Source of the DNA: Gemmatimonadales bacterium UBA7835
GTDB taxonomy: Bacteria; Gemmatimonadota; Gemmatimonadetes; Longimicrobiales; Gaopeijiaceae
Direction of reading: 5' to 3'
DNA: 64,000 bases
Assembly (NCBI GenBank): GCA_002500925.1
Contig: DLTN01000116.1
Coordinates: 54,865-118,864 of the forward strand
Part shown: positions 1-9,770 of the stretch, one piece after another
How positions within the stretch are numbered: position 1 is the first letter of the stretch
Layout: the number at the start of each line of letters is the position of its first letter
Made by a program: the position numbers and the translations under genes
The notes under the pieces: generated by a model
The model's database searches: none
What the model saw: only the letters and a program-made list of their open reading frames with translations
What the model was told of the DNA's origin: nothing

Positions 1-2
1 CC

Positions 3-1121
3 TCTCTTCCACCAGGAGCCCAAACAACGATCTCTATTCCTTCATCTGGAACGGGATGGGTCACTGGATATGCCGATGCTGACCCTGACGACCTTCGGGC
101 TGACGACAGACGCTTTTTCGCATATCAATCACGTCTGGCAACGAAAGTAGCGGCAGTCGGTGATGTGGGTGTCTTTGTAACCGAAGCACTCGCAGTGCTA
201 GGAGAGGCCGAACGCGTGGAACAGGTGAGCGCTGCAGAGGCCGACGTAGTCATATCCGCAAATGGTATCGGGTTGGATCAAGCATATAGGTCAGCGGTGA
301 TCGTGCCCGCTGCAGACCTCACCCTGATACCTGGCCTCAACAGACGCCTCGCTAACTCGGGCATCCCGTGGCGCTTGGAACCCCGAGAAGAAACCGGAGG
401 AACCTCGCTGAAGGGACAAACACTCCCAGATCCACTCAGAGGTGTGCAGGCAAGTTCGTGGTTCAACCTGACTATTTCGGGAGACCCACCAGCTCCTCCC
501 CGGGTTATCGCCGAAGTGAGCAGTCGCCCATGGGCTGTAGAGGGGATAGACAGCTTTGGAAGACCTTACATGCTCTTAGCTTCGAGCCTAGATGAAAAAG
601 CCACGAGTCTCCCAGTCTCGACCGGCATGCTTCGCTTCGTTGACTGGATAACTAGTGAATGGGCAGGATCAAGCGGCCTACTCAATGCATATTTAACAGG
701 ATCAACAGTTCCAGTCCCGTCAGCAGCGACACACGTGAGGTTCCCTTCAGGTCGAGAAGTCGAAATAGACGGAACTCGCACAGTGCGAGGTACAGGAGAA
801 GCCGGCTTCTATACCTTTTTCAGGCAGGATTCCATCTTATCAATCTTAGCGCTAAATCCACCTTCCTCAGAGTCTTTTCTCGATCCGATTGAAGCCTCGG
901 ACCTGCAGGAGGCAATAGGAAACAGCGTAATACCTATAGATCGAAAAGAGGCTTGGGACCTCTCGGTATACAGAGCACGACAAGGTCCAGAACTATGGTG
1001 GCCACTGCTACTTGGCATGTTGCTTTTGCTGCTCGCTGAAGCACTTATGGCGACATCTGGACCGGCTAGCCCCTTGAGTGGCCTAGGTGGGTCCTTTGGG
1101 AGCACGGAAAGTGGAGACTAG
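3..1121 (+). CDS. BatA-like membrane protein, C-terminal part (5' truncated by window edge)
   Basis: The reading frame is open from the left edge, so the gene begins outside the window; an internal GTG at 165 is not the real start. About 372 residues remain. The visible part has a motif ADDRRFF near its start, a stretch resembling the C-terminal half of BatA/aerotolerance-type von Willebrand proteins, and one C-terminal membrane segment (WWPLLLGMLLLLLAEALMA) followed by a short Gly/Ser-rich tail. In such proteins this half lies outside the membrane and the helix anchors it. No catalytic motif is visible. The 3' end overlaps the likely mfd start by 11 bases. The family assignment rests on overall layout and is moderate; the role (envelope stress or MoxR-linked) is inference. 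Confidence 0.55.
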   Translation, partial: SLPPGAQTTISIPSSGTGWVTGYADADPDDLRADDRRFFAYQSRLATKVAAVGDVGVFVTEALAVLGEAERVEQVSAAEADVVISANGIGLDQAYRSAVIVPAADLTLIPGLNRRLANSGIPWRLEPREETGGTSLKGQTLPDPLRGVQASSWFNLTISGDPPAPPRVIAEVSSRPWAVEGIDSFGRPYMLLASSLDEKATSLPVSTGMLRFVDWITSEWAGSSGLLNAYLTGSTVPVPSAATHVRFPSGREVEIDGTRTVRGTGEAGFYTFFRQDSILSILALNPPSSESFLDPIEASDLQEAIGNSVIPIDRKEAWDLSVYRARQGPELWWPLLLGMLLLLLAEALMATSGPASPLSGLGGSFGSTESGD

Positions 1122-4100
1122 CCTCCTTCTCAGAGCACTCGAATCCTCTCCTGCGATCAAGGATTTAAGTGCAAATATGCCGCCGCCAGGAGCTAGGCAG
1201 GAATTGGGAGGAGCGATCGGTTCTCTTGGCTCTGCAGCCATTGCAGCTTTGCATCGTGCCCACCCGCGAAAGACGTTCGTGACGATATGTGAATCTCCAC
1301 ACGATGCACTTTCTCTTCAGAATGACCTAGAAGCGCTCCTCGACAATATCGAGCAGATATTCTACTACCCCCAAGAAGAAACACTCCCGTACGAGGATTC
1401 CCGACCGCACTTCGCAATCGGAGGCCAGAGGGTCGAAGCTGTCGAGGCTATCCTCTCTGGGCGAGCCCGTGTCATCGTAACCTCATCGCGCTCGCTGCAA
1501 GAGAGGGTTCCAATACCTGTTCATCTGACCGAACTGCGCTCTACTTACAAGGTCGGCGACCAGTTGCCATTCGGGAACTTGTCGAAGGCCCTCGAGAAAA
1601 GAGGCTTTGAACGCGTTTCCCTAGTCGAGCAAGTAGGGCACTTCGCAGTGCGCGGAGGTATCCTAGATGTCTTCTCTGTATCCGCTGGCGACCCAGTAAG
1701 ACTGGAATTCTGGGGTGACGAGATAGTGTCGATCCGCACTTTTGATGTGACAGACCAACGGTCCAACGGAACTCTTCAGGAAACGCACATACTCCCCGTC
1801 GACTTGCGACGTCCGAATACCGAAGAAGAAATAACCGAGAATACATCAGAGTCACTAGTGGAGGTACTCCCCTCTGATGCAATTCTTGTTCAGGTCGGCG
1901 AGTGGGACATGGGCGCGGATTTCAATAAGAGATGGGCCCGCGTCTCTACCATGTACGACAACCTTGTCGACTCTGGAGCGTCACCGGAATTGCCGAGCCA
2001 CCTTTTTATACCGTCAGATAAGCTTTCAGATCGGCTAAGCCGACTCTCACGTATCGACTTAACCGAGAGGCGAGACACCTCTTTGTGTGTCAACTCTGCA
2101 GAGCCCCCCACGATCGACCGAGACATGGGAAGGCTGGAGAACTACCTGAAGGAAGGCTCTGACAACGGATTCTCCAGCCTAATCTTATGCGAGAATAGTG
2201 GCCAGCTCCAACGACTTGAAGAAATCCTTGGAGGGCTCAAAAGGATTCCGTCGGGGACAAGTCTTGGGCTCGGTGCACTCGCAAGCGGATTCGAAATCCT
2301 ATGCAGTGACCCACCGCTTAGAGTGTTAAGTGATCACGAGGTCTTTCGACGCACCCGTCGGGTTCGCCGCAACCGAAAGTTTCGCGGCTCTGTCGCGATC
2401 GAAAGCCTCGCGCAGCTGACCCCTGGAGCATTCGTAGTTCATATGGATCACGGAGTTGGTCAATTCCAACGTCTGGAACACATTCATGTCGCAGGCCAAG
2501 AACTCGAGGTCATGGTTATTGAGTACGCAGCAGGCGATATGCTCAGAGTACCAGTCGCTAAGCTTGACTTAATAGAACGCTGGGTCGGGGAATCGGAAGA
2601 CGCAAAGCCGCCGCGTGTTCATCGGATTGGCGGGAAACGGTGGAAAACCCTCCGTAAGAAAACGGAGCGGGTGATCGAGGAGATGACCACAGAACTGCTC
2701 GAGCTATACGCTAGCCGACAGACAGTAAGCGGGCACGCATTCAGTGAAGATACCCGCTGGCAACTAGAAATGGAGTCTTCCTTCCTATATGACGATACGC
2801 CCGATCAAAGAAAGGCAGCAGAGGCAGTTAAAAGAGACATGGAAGCACCAAGGCCCATGGATCGACTAGTTTGCGGTGACGTCGGGTACGGAAAGACAGA
2901 AATCGCTATCAGGGCCGCCTTCAAGGCGGTACAGGACGGCAAGCAGGTAGCTGTGCTGGCACCGACTACTATCCTAGTCGAGCAACACCGACATTCGTTC
3001 GGAGAACGCCTCGCTGATTATCCGGTCCGTGTGGGTTCGCTCAGTCGCTTCCAGACTGGGAAGCAGCAAAAAAAGGGGTTGGCAGCGATGGCTGGAGGAG
3101 AGACAGACATCGTCATTGGAACACACCGGCTCCTGTCAGAGGATGTAGTCTTCAAGAATCTGGGTCTACTGATAGTCGACGAAGAACAGCGGTTCGGTGT
3201 GAAGCATAAAGAAAAGCTGAAGAAACTAAAAAGTTCTATCGACGTCCTAACCCTAAGTGCGACACCAATCCCGCGCACACTCTACCTGTCTTTATCTGGG
3301 GTCCGTGACCTTTCGCTGATCCGGACACCGCCTAGAGACCGAATGCCGATCTTTACGAACGTGATCCAGTGGACAGACCAACTTCTCGCGGAGGCGCTGC
3401 AGCGAGAGCTTGATCGCGGTGGTCAGGCATTCTTTCTACACAACCGGATCGACACAATTTACACCGTAGCGGAGGAGATCAGGGAGCTCATCCCAGAAGC
3501 GCGAATCGGTATCGCGCATGGCCAGATGGCGGGAGGAGAACTAGACAAAATAATGAGGGTTTTTGTAGATGGCGGGATCGACATCCTCGTGTGTTCGTCA
3601 ATCATCGAGAACGGGCTCGACGTGCCTAACGCCAACACGCTAATTGTCGACCGGGCTGACCGATTCGGTCTATCACAGCTGTATCAAATTCGAGGTCGTG
3701 TGGGGCGCTCTGACCGACGGGCTTACTGCTATTTGCTAGTACCAAATGACGTAAACGAAGACGCGGAAAGGCGACTTCGTGTCCTTGAGCAGTATACCGA
3801 ACTGGGTGCTGGGTACTCGGTGGCCATGCGTGACCTAGAGCTTCGAGGTGCGGGCAACCTTCTAGGTGCAGATCAATCTGGCTTCGCAAGCCAGATTGGA
3901 CTCGACGCATATATGCGATTACTGAAGAAGACTGTAAAACGAATAGAAAAAGGAGAAGCCGAGATTGAGTGGCCCGTCCCAGACGTCACAGTGGCTGGAG
4001 CTACCTTATTTCCAGACCAATATGTTCCGGATTCGCACCAAAAGCTTCATCTTTACAGACGGCTCTCGAAAGCGGAATCGCAAACCGAGATCGAGGCACT

Positions 4101-4428
4101 TCGTGATGAGCTCGCTGACCGGTACGGTCGGTTACCGGACGAAGTCAAACGTCTTCTGGACGCGGCCGAGATCCGAATCCTCGGTAAGCTTCTCGGACTG
4201 GAGAGGGTTATCGTTCGAGAGGATTGGGCGCGCCTCTCATTCAGAGAGGGGGTCGTGCCCAAGATAGCGAATCTTGAAGGACCTCTGAGAAAAATACAGG
4301 TCAGTATGGACGTACTCCGAGTGCATCCACTGTCTATTAAGCTAACCCGAGAGGGGTTTGAGTCGATGATAGAAGCAGTCGTAGTAATGCTATCGGCACT
4401 TCGGGTTTCAAGAGATAAGGCGGCATGA
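1111..4428 (+). CDS. mfd: Transcription-repair coupling factor Mfd
   Basis: ATP-driven DNA translocase that removes RNA polymerase stalled at lesions and recruits the UvrABC excision machinery. About 1105 residues, the usual family length. The order is a UvrB-like N-terminal part, an RNA-polymerase-interaction domain with HMDHGVGQF near residue 443, and an SF2 helicase core with Walker A (GDVGYGKT near 590), DEEQ box (near 690) and SATPIPRTL, then the C-terminal regulatory domain. I prefer GTG 1111 because GGGAG lies about nine bases upstream; a further GTG at 1087 is in frame but would overlap the previous gene more. It is followed closely by two parvulin genes on the same strand, a chaperone-DNA-repair neighbourhood that is probably only co-transcription. 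Confidence 0.97.
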   Translation: METSLLLRALESSPAIKDLSANMPPPGARQELGGAIGSLGSAAIAALHRAHPRKTFVTICESPHDALSLQNDLEALLDNIEQIFYYPQEETLPYEDSRPHFAIGGQRVEAVEAILSGRARVIVTSSRSLQERVPIPVHLTELRSTYKVGDQLPFGNLSKALEKRGFERVSLVEQVGHFAVRGGILDVFSVSAGDPVRLEFWGDEIVSIRTFDVTDQRSNGTLQETHILPVDLRRPNTEEEITENTSESLVEVLPSDAILVQVGEWDMGADFNKRWARVSTMYDNLVDSGASPELPSHLFIPSDKLSDRLSRLSRIDLTERRDTSLCVNSAEPPTIDRDMGRLENYLKEGSDNGFSSLILCENSGQLQRLEEILGGLKRIPSGTSLGLGALASGFEILCSDPPLRVLSDHEVFRRTRRVRRNRKFRGSVAIESLAQLTPGAFVVHMDHGVGQFQRLEHIHVAGQELEVMVIEYAAGDMLRVPVAKLDLIERWVGESEDAKPPRVHRIGGKRWKTLRKKTERVIEEMTTELLELYASRQTVSGHAFSEDTRWQLEMESSFLYDDTPDQRKAAEAVKRDMEAPRPMDRLVCGDVGYGKTEIAIRAAFKAVQDGKQVAVLAPTTILVEQHRHSFGERLADYPVRVGSLSRFQTGKQQKKGLAAMAGGETDIVIGTHRLLSEDVVFKNLGLLIVDEEQRFGVKHKEKLKKLKSSIDVLTLSATPIPRTLYLSLSGVRDLSLIRTPPRDRMPIFTNVIQWTDQLLAEALQRELDRGGQAFFLHNRIDTIYTVAEEIRELIPEARIGIAHGQMAGGELDKIMRVFVDGGIDILVCSSIIENGLDVPNANTLIVDRADRFGLSQLYQIRGRVGRSDRRAYCYLLVPNDVNEDAERRLRVLEQYTELGAGYSVAMRDLELRGAGNLLGADQSGFASQIGLDAYMRLLKKTVKRIEKGEAEIEWPVPDVTVAGATLFPDQYVPDSHQKLHLYRRLSKAESQTEIEALRDELADRYGRLPDEVKRLLDAAEIRILGKLLGLERVIVREDWARLSFREGVVPKIANLEGPLRKIQVSMDVLRVHPLSIKLTREGFESMIEAVVVMLSALRVSRDKAA

Positions 4429-4462
4429 GTTTTCACGACGGTACGCATAACTGGAATCACGA

Positions 4463-5887
4463 ATGAACCGTAAAACAATCCTGGTCCTGACAATGGGAGT
4501 CCTGACGGTCAGTTGCTCAGGCGAACAGAATACCGATGGACTAGTCGCACTGGTAGATAACTATACGCTGAGCATAGACGACGCAGTCGATCTGCTAGTT
4601 GATGAAGAACGGCTTGCAGCTGATGCCGGCGTTGTCAAAGCTGTCGCCGAGCTGTGGTTGAACTACACCCTCCTTGCCGAAGCGACCGCGACTGACTCCA
4701 CATTTTCTATGCTCGACTTCGAGCCACTGGTCATGCGGCAGGCGCAGCAGGTCATGGTCTTTCAACTGCGTGACTCGGTGATCCAAGTCGACACCTTTAT
4801 GACCGAAGAAGAACTCAGACAGCGCTACGAGACCGAAGAGCCAGCACTCGAGATTAGGGCAAGGCACATAATGTTCCAGCTGCCCATCGGAGCTACCCCA
4901 GTCCAAAGAGATAGCGTCGCAGCAGCACTATCCAGTGTCCGAGACCGAGTCCTCAGAGGCGAGAACTTCTCCGGACTAGCGCAAGAGCTCAGCCAGGATC
5001 CGGGGACAGCATTGAACGGAGGTGACCTCGGATCATTTGGCCGTGGCGATATGGTAACCCCATTCGAGGAGGCAGTGCTGGCCCTAGAGCCGGGTGAGAT
5101 CAGCGAGGTAGTAGAGACACCGATGGGACTCCACATTATCCGTCTCGAAGAGCGCCATTTCAGGGCATTCGAAGAAGCAGCAACTCTATACCGGAGTCAG
5201 ATCCAAGCAAGGACTGTACAGGAGGCAGAATCGGCCTTCGTGGCCAGTCTGTACAACCGGGCTGCACCTATGATTGTCGAAGGAGCGGTCGAAATCGTCC
5301 GAGAGTTGGCTGAAAACCCAAGCTCTTCACTATCGGGGCGCGCCACACGTCGCCCTGTTATTGAGTGGGACGGGGGTGCTGTATCCGTGGGAGACATGAA
5401 AACACTTATACAACTGGAGTCACCAACACTCCCGATGCAGCTTTCGGAGAGTTCCGACGATCAGTTGATAGAATTTCTTCGCAGCCTAGCGCGACGTGAC
5501 CTGCTCATCCGCGAGGCGGAATCTGAGGGGCTACGGCCGGCCAGAGACAGTGTCGAGGCCATGATCACAGAAGCGGGTACCCAGCTACGTAATGCCGCGC
5601 GTGTACTCGGGTTCTTAGACCTCGACCAAGCTCCAGGAGAGGCTCTAGAGATCGCTGTCGCCCGTGCAGTAGAAAACGCTTTAGTGGATAATCTATCGGG
5701 GGCCACACAGATCGTTCCCCTAGGCCTTGTAGGTTTCCAACTGCGCGAAGGGACTTCGAGCGGAGTATTCGACGAAGGGGTAGGTCAAGTGGTACTTGAT
5801 GTCGCTCAGATAAGAGCTGCCCGGCAACTCTCTCCCGTGGAGGAGACCCTTACCACGCCCACCACAGCCGACACGATCGGACGATAA
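4463..5887 (+). CDS. Parvulin-type peptidyl-prolyl isomerase lipoprotein
   Basis: Predicted periplasmic foldase that isomerises peptidyl-prolyl bonds in envelope proteins. It has a lipoprotein signal with lipobox TVSC (Cys18), a SurA/PrsA-like N-terminal chaperone region, and one parvulin domain at about residues 130-230 containing ARHIMF, the loop GGDLGSFGRGDMV and GLHIIRLEER. The remaining C-terminal 240 residues are helical-looking and without a motif I recognise. Total length is 474 residues, longer than PrsA. It lies 34 bases after mfd and 39 before a second parvulin gene, so the two foldases are probably one transcription unit. Outer- versus inner-membrane anchoring cannot be read with certainty, although residue +2 after Cys is Ser, which usually allows outer-membrane sorting. 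Confidence 0.85.
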   Translation: MNRKTILVLTMGVLTVSCSGEQNTDGLVALVDNYTLSIDDAVDLLVDEERLAADAGVVKAVAELWLNYTLLAEATATDSTFSMLDFEPLVMRQAQQVMVFQLRDSVIQVDTFMTEEELRQRYETEEPALEIRARHIMFQLPIGATPVQRDSVAAALSSVRDRVLRGENFSGLAQELSQDPGTALNGGDLGSFGRGDMVTPFEEAVLALEPGEISEVVETPMGLHIIRLEERHFRAFEEAATLYRSQIQARTVQEAESAFVASLYNRAAPMIVEGAVEIVRELAENPSSSLSGRATRRPVIEWDGGAVSVGDMKTLIQLESPTLPMQLSESSDDQLIEFLRSLARRDLLIREAESEGLRPARDSVEAMITEAGTQLRNAARVLGFLDLDQAPGEALEIAVARAVENALVDNLSGATQIVPLGLVGFQLREGTSSGVFDEGVGQVVLDVAQIRAARQLSPVEETLTTPTTADTIGR

Positions 5888-5926
5888 CAGGAACCCTTAA
5901 ATGGTCGGGGGTTACGAGACTTGATA

Positions 5927-7231
5927 ATGAAATATAACGTCCTAGTAGCCGCACTAATCCTTCTCTTTCCGAGAGGGGGTCAAGCCCAGCTTCAAGACCT
6001 AGATGTCGTCGACCGTCTCATCGCGGTAGTTGGAGACTCAGCAATCGTCCAGACGCAGGTCCAGGAAGAGATTCAGAGAATGCAGCTTGGAGGCGCACCG
6101 GTCCCGAACCCGGGTACCGCCGACTACGACGCCCTTTTCGAGCGGATTCTCAATCGCTTCATCGACCGTTTACTCGTGCTTCAAGCGGCCGCAAGTGACT
6201 CACTTTTGCAAGTCAGTGACGAGACCATCAACGAACGAGTCACCGAGCAAATCACTCAACTCACAACTCAGTTCGGAGGGCAAATCCAATTACAGGAAGC
6301 ACTCTCCGCAGAAGCACTAACACTCACAGAGTACAGAGATATACTCAGCAACGAGCAGCGTGTGCGACAGATAGAACAACTGTTCTATCAGTCCCGCCTC
6401 CGTGAGGCCCAACCAGTCGAAGTTTCGGAAGAAGATTTACTCGAACGGTTTCAGGAAGCCCGGGGCCAGCTCGAGCAGCGGCCAAAGTTAATGACAATAC
6501 GACAGGTGGTGGTCCAGCCCGTCTCCACCGAAGCCGCGGTAGACACAGCCCGTGCACTAGCCGAGGACCTTTTGACTCGGGTCAGAGCGGGAGAGGACTT
6601 CGCAGAGCTCGCGATACAATATAGTGGAGACCCTGGAAGTGCAGCGCTTGGGGGAGATCTCGGCTGGTTCCGACGTGGGCGAATGGTTCGCGAGTTTGAG
6701 GAGACAGCATTCAACCTACTAGATGGCCAAATCAGTGATGTAGTCGAAAGCGATTTCGGGTTCCACATAATCAAGGTAGAGAGAATGCGGCCCGGGGAGC
6801 GGAATGCGCGGCACATCCTAATCATTCCAAAAAAGACGGAAGAGGACCTCGCTCTAGCGCGCGAGACGGCAATGTCTGTTAGGCAACAGGCAGAATCGGG
6901 GATCCCCATGATCGAACTCTACGAAGAGTTTTCAGATCAAGCCGCCCCTGACTCAATCACGCTCGCCTTTGAGCAACTCGATGAGCTTCCTCCGGCGTAC
7001 GGGATGCTTCGCACAGCAAACCAAAGTGATCTGGTAGGCCCCCTTGAGTATCAACTTCCGAATGGAGAGACGCGCTTCGCTGTAGTCTCGGTGACTGAAG
7101 TGCGAGAAGCTGGGGCCTACACCTTTGAAGATCTAAAAGCCCAGCTCGCAGCGCAGTTACAACAGGAGCGGCAGATCGAGCGCATCATGCGTGAGCTTCG
7201 AGCGCGAACGCATATAGACATCCGCATGTAG
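5927..7231 (+). CDS. surA: SurA-like periplasmic chaperone / peptidyl-prolyl isomerase
   Basis: Chaperone thought to escort outer-membrane proteins through the periplasm. Starting at ATG 5927 gives 434 residues with a signal peptide ending near GGQAQ; a TTG two codons upstream is less likely. After the signal comes a SurA_N-type helical region (about 25-150) starting DRLIAVVGDSAIVQ, then a well conserved parvulin domain (about 187-285, with GGDLGWFRRGRMV and GFHIIKVER) and a second, more diverged parvulin-like domain (about 290-400, starting NARHILII). The two-parvulin layout is that of SurA. The stop codon abuts the pdxA start, so translation is probably coupled with the vitamin B6 gene, the same order as the classic surA-pdxA pair of proteobacteria. 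Confidence 0.88.
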   Translation: MKYNVLVAALILLFPRGGQAQLQDLDVVDRLIAVVGDSAIVQTQVQEEIQRMQLGGAPVPNPGTADYDALFERILNRFIDRLLVLQAAASDSLLQVSDETINERVTEQITQLTTQFGGQIQLQEALSAEALTLTEYRDILSNEQRVRQIEQLFYQSRLREAQPVEVSEEDLLERFQEARGQLEQRPKLMTIRQVVVQPVSTEAAVDTARALAEDLLTRVRAGEDFAELAIQYSGDPGSAALGGDLGWFRRGRMVREFEETAFNLLDGQISDVVESDFGFHIIKVERMRPGERNARHILIIPKKTEEDLALARETAMSVRQQAESGIPMIELYEEFSDQAAPDSITLAFEQLDELPPAYGMLRTANQSDLVGPLEYQLPNGETRFAVVSVTEVREAGAYTFEDLKAQLAAQLQQERQIERIMRELRARTHIDIRM

Positions 7232-8182
7232 GTGGGTGTCCGTCTCGCCCTCACACCGGGGGACCCACGTGGGATTGGTCCGGAGGTAGCTCGCAAGAGT
7301 CTAGTCCACCTGCGCAAAACACTACCCGACGCAAACATCACTGTATATGGGCCCAACGGACCATTGCCCCCCGAAGCTCTAGAGGCCCTCCAGTCAAAGG
7401 GACAAGAGAGACCAAGGGACGGGATATGGGCCGCAGAGATTGCTGCCTCCTCAATCGAAAGTGCAGTCGAAGCAGCCTTGGCGGGTGAAATCCAAGGGAT
7501 CGTAACTGGTCCACTGCACAAGCCTTCTTTGAGGCTCAGTGGCAGAGTTTTTCCCGGACAGACCGAGATGATCGCCTCACTGGCAAATTCAGGTCAAGTA
7601 GGCATGCTGATGGCCGCAGAGTCCACACGACTTGGAACACCGCTCCGCGTGCTACTTGGAACGACACATATCCGACTCCGTTCGGTCCCGGACGCGGTGA
7701 CCACAGCACTCTTGGTCCATCAGTCGACCCTGCTGCACACCGCATTAGTAGATGACTGGGGGATCACCGATCCTAGCCTGGGCATGTGTGCCCTAAATCC
7801 ACATGCTTCAGACGGCGGTCTCTTCGGTGACGAGGAGGAGTACATCTATGGTCCGGCGCTAGAGTCTCTAAACGCTTCGGGAGTGAAAGTCACAGGTCCA
7901 CTACCTGCCGACACCGTCTTTATGCGCGCTCTGTCTGGAGAGTTCGATGCGGTGATAGCTCCATACCACGACGTAGGGATGGCCGCCTTCAAGACGGTCT
8001 CCTTCGGAACCGGAGTCAATGTGACACTCGGCTTACCGTTCATCAGAACATCCCCAGACCATGGAACGGCATTCGATATTTCGGGCTTTGATAAAGCCGA
8101 CCCTACCTCAATGACCAAAGCACTCACGCTTGCTCATCGCCTAGCAAACAATCGCTTTGACACCCCACCCGCAGATGTCTAA
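7232..8182 (+). CDS. pdxA: 4-hydroxythreonine-4-phosphate dehydrogenase PdxA
   Basis: NAD-dependent oxidation of 4-phosphohydroxy-threonine to the precursor of pyridoxal phosphate (DXP-dependent vitamin B6 route), cytoplasmic. 316 residues, slightly below the usual 320-330. The N-terminus LTPGDPRGIGPE, the central TGPLHK, the metal-ligand region YHDVGMAAFK and the C-terminal TSPDHGTAFDI match PdxA. The start is GTG 7232, directly after the surA stop TAG (no gap). No pdxJ is visible in the window. ftsE begins 45 bases downstream. Confidence 0.95.
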   Translation: MGVRLALTPGDPRGIGPEVARKSLVHLRKTLPDANITVYGPNGPLPPEALEALQSKGQERPRDGIWAAEIAASSIESAVEAALAGEIQGIVTGPLHKPSLRLSGRVFPGQTEMIASLANSGQVGMLMAAESTRLGTPLRVLLGTTHIRLRSVPDAVTTALLVHQSTLLHTALVDDWGITDPSLGMCALNPHASDGGLFGDEEEYIYGPALESLNASGVKVTGPLPADTVFMRALSGEFDAVIAPYHDVGMAAFKTVSFGTGVNVTLGLPFIRTSPDHGTAFDISGFDKADPTSMTKALTLAHRLANNRFDTPPADV

Positions 8183-8227
8183 GCTTTGTCTCCGGAGAAT
8201 GGTTAAGCCCTTTCGCAACCCAATCCG

Positions 8228-8914
8228 GTGATCAAACTCACTCGCGTCTCTAAAGAGTATCCGCATCGAGGGTACGCTCTGCGCGATGTCTCTTTGCGTG
8301 TGGACAAGGGTGAGTTCGCCTTCCTCACCGGACACTCCGGATCGGGCAAGTCCACTACCATGCGACTCATCCATATGTCGGACCGTCCTAGCTCTGGGGA
8401 AATCAACGTAGATGGACACTCTTCCGATCACATCACACAACGAGACCTATGGAAGGTTCGTCGCCTCGTTGGAATGGTATTTCAGGACTTTCGACTCCTT
8501 CCCGGCCGAACCGCACTCGAAAATGTAGCCTTCGCACTCGAAGTTACAGGAACACCCCGAAAAGCTATCCCGGCAAGAGCAAACCTACTTCTGGCCCAAG
8601 TCGGTTTCGCCCCCAAAACAGGTGCACTGGTGGAACAGTTGTCCGGTGGAGAACGTCAACGGGTCGCCATCGCGCGAGCCCTCGCAAACGAACCGGACAT
8701 CCTCCTTGCCGACGAGCCTACAGGAAACTTAGACGACCAAGCTACCCGTGAAATCCTCGATTTGTTTTGGGACATCAACGCAAACGGAATGGCCGTACTC
8801 ATGGCCACACACGATCTAGAACTAATAGGACGCCACCCTAATGCCCGCGTAATTGAACTGGATCAAGGCAGACTCTTATCTGACTCAAATATCATGCGAG
8901 CCGGGACCCACTGA
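8228..8914 (+). CDS. ftsE: Cell-division ATP-binding protein FtsE
   Basis: ATPase partner of FtsX; the FtsEX complex at the septum switches on peptidoglycan hydrolysis through a periplasmic activator. 228 residues with Walker A GHSGSGKST, signature LSGGERQRVAIARAL, Walker B ILLADEPTGNLD and the H-loop ATHD. Start GTG 8228 (VIKLTRVSKEY). The stop TGA overlaps the ftsX ATG by one base (TGATG), so the two are translationally coupled. Confidence 0.95.
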   Translation: MIKLTRVSKEYPHRGYALRDVSLRVDKGEFAFLTGHSGSGKSTTMRLIHMSDRPSSGEINVDGHSSDHITQRDLWKVRRLVGMVFQDFRLLPGRTALENVAFALEVTGTPRKAIPARANLLLAQVGFAPKTGALVEQLSGGERQRVAIARALANEPDILLADEPTGNLDDQATREILDLFWDINANGMAVLMATHDLELIGRHPNARVIELDQGRLLSDSNIMRAGTH

Positions 8915-9768
8915 TGTATGCAATCCGTGAGGCAATGGCCGCGTTTAGGCGCGCGCCTATCCTGACGGCTCTGTCTGCCGGCATGGTCGGGTTAGCTCTG
9001 TACGTGGTGGGACTGTTTTCGCTAGCGACGTACAACCTCCAAATCGCTCTGGCCGCCATCGAAGAGCGCGTTGAGATAGTCGTTTATATCCGTGATAACA
9101 CTCGCCAAAGCGAGATTGACTTATTTCTCAGGGAAATCATGGATTTCCAAGAAGTGTCAAGTACAAACTTTATCTCAAAAATGGACGCCTTGGAGCGTGC
9201 TCAGCGCGATCTTCCGGAGTTTGGACAGCTATTCTTGGACTCCGAGGTAAACCCCCTCCCACAATCAATCGAAATAGCGCTGCATCCACTAAGTCGAACA
9301 CCGGAGGCCCTAGCGAAAGTCGTAAAAGCCGCTCAGGGCTATAAGTTCGTTGAGGATGCGCTTTACGGTGAAGAATGGGTCGATCGGCTCTTCGCCCTGA
9401 GAAGGATCGGCTTAGCCACAACAACGGCTGCAGGTGCGGCGTTCGCAATGGTTGCAGCGCTAATCATTGGGGCAGCGCTGAGAATCGCAGTCTTTGCAAG
9501 ACGTGAAGAGATTTACATTATGCGGCTGGTAGGGGCACGGAACGGATTCATCAGGAGCCCATTCCTCCTTGAAGGAGCCCTCGCGGGACTCACAGGTGGC
9601 ATACTTGCGTCAGGGCTCACATACGGTAGCTACATGGGTGTATCTACTTACATGCTAGATGTCGCTTGGATCCCCTTCAGTTGGGTCGGGATAGGACTAA
9701 CAGCCGGGTTACTGTTCGGTACGATTTCAAGCGCCGTGGCAATCCATCTCCATCTGAAGAAGGTTTGA
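8914..9768 (+). CDS. ftsX: Cell-division permease-like protein FtsX
   Basis: Membrane half of FtsEX. 284 residues with a first transmembrane segment near residues 20-45, an extracytoplasmic domain (about 50-160) including a stretch ending EEWVDRLFALRRIG, then three C-terminal membrane segments, the usual four-helix FtsX topology. FtsX does not transport; it transmits ATP hydrolysis by FtsE to a periplasmic partner. The gene overlaps ftsE by one base, and an EnvC-like gene begins two bases after its stop, so a complete ATPase-permease-activator module is encoded. Confidence 0.93.
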   Translation: MYAIREAMAAFRRAPILTALSAGMVGLALYVVGLFSLATYNLQIALAAIEERVEIVVYIRDNTRQSEIDLFLREIMDFQEVSSTNFISKMDALERAQRDLPEFGQLFLDSEVNPLPQSIEIALHPLSRTPEALAKVVKAAQGYKFVEDALYGEEWVDRLFALRRIGLATTTAAGAAFAMVAALIIGAALRIAVFARREEIYIMRLVGARNGFIRSPFLLEGALAGLTGGILASGLTYGSYMGVSTYMLDVAWIPFSWVGIGLTAGLLFGTISSAVAIHLHLKKV

Positions 9769-9770
9769 GG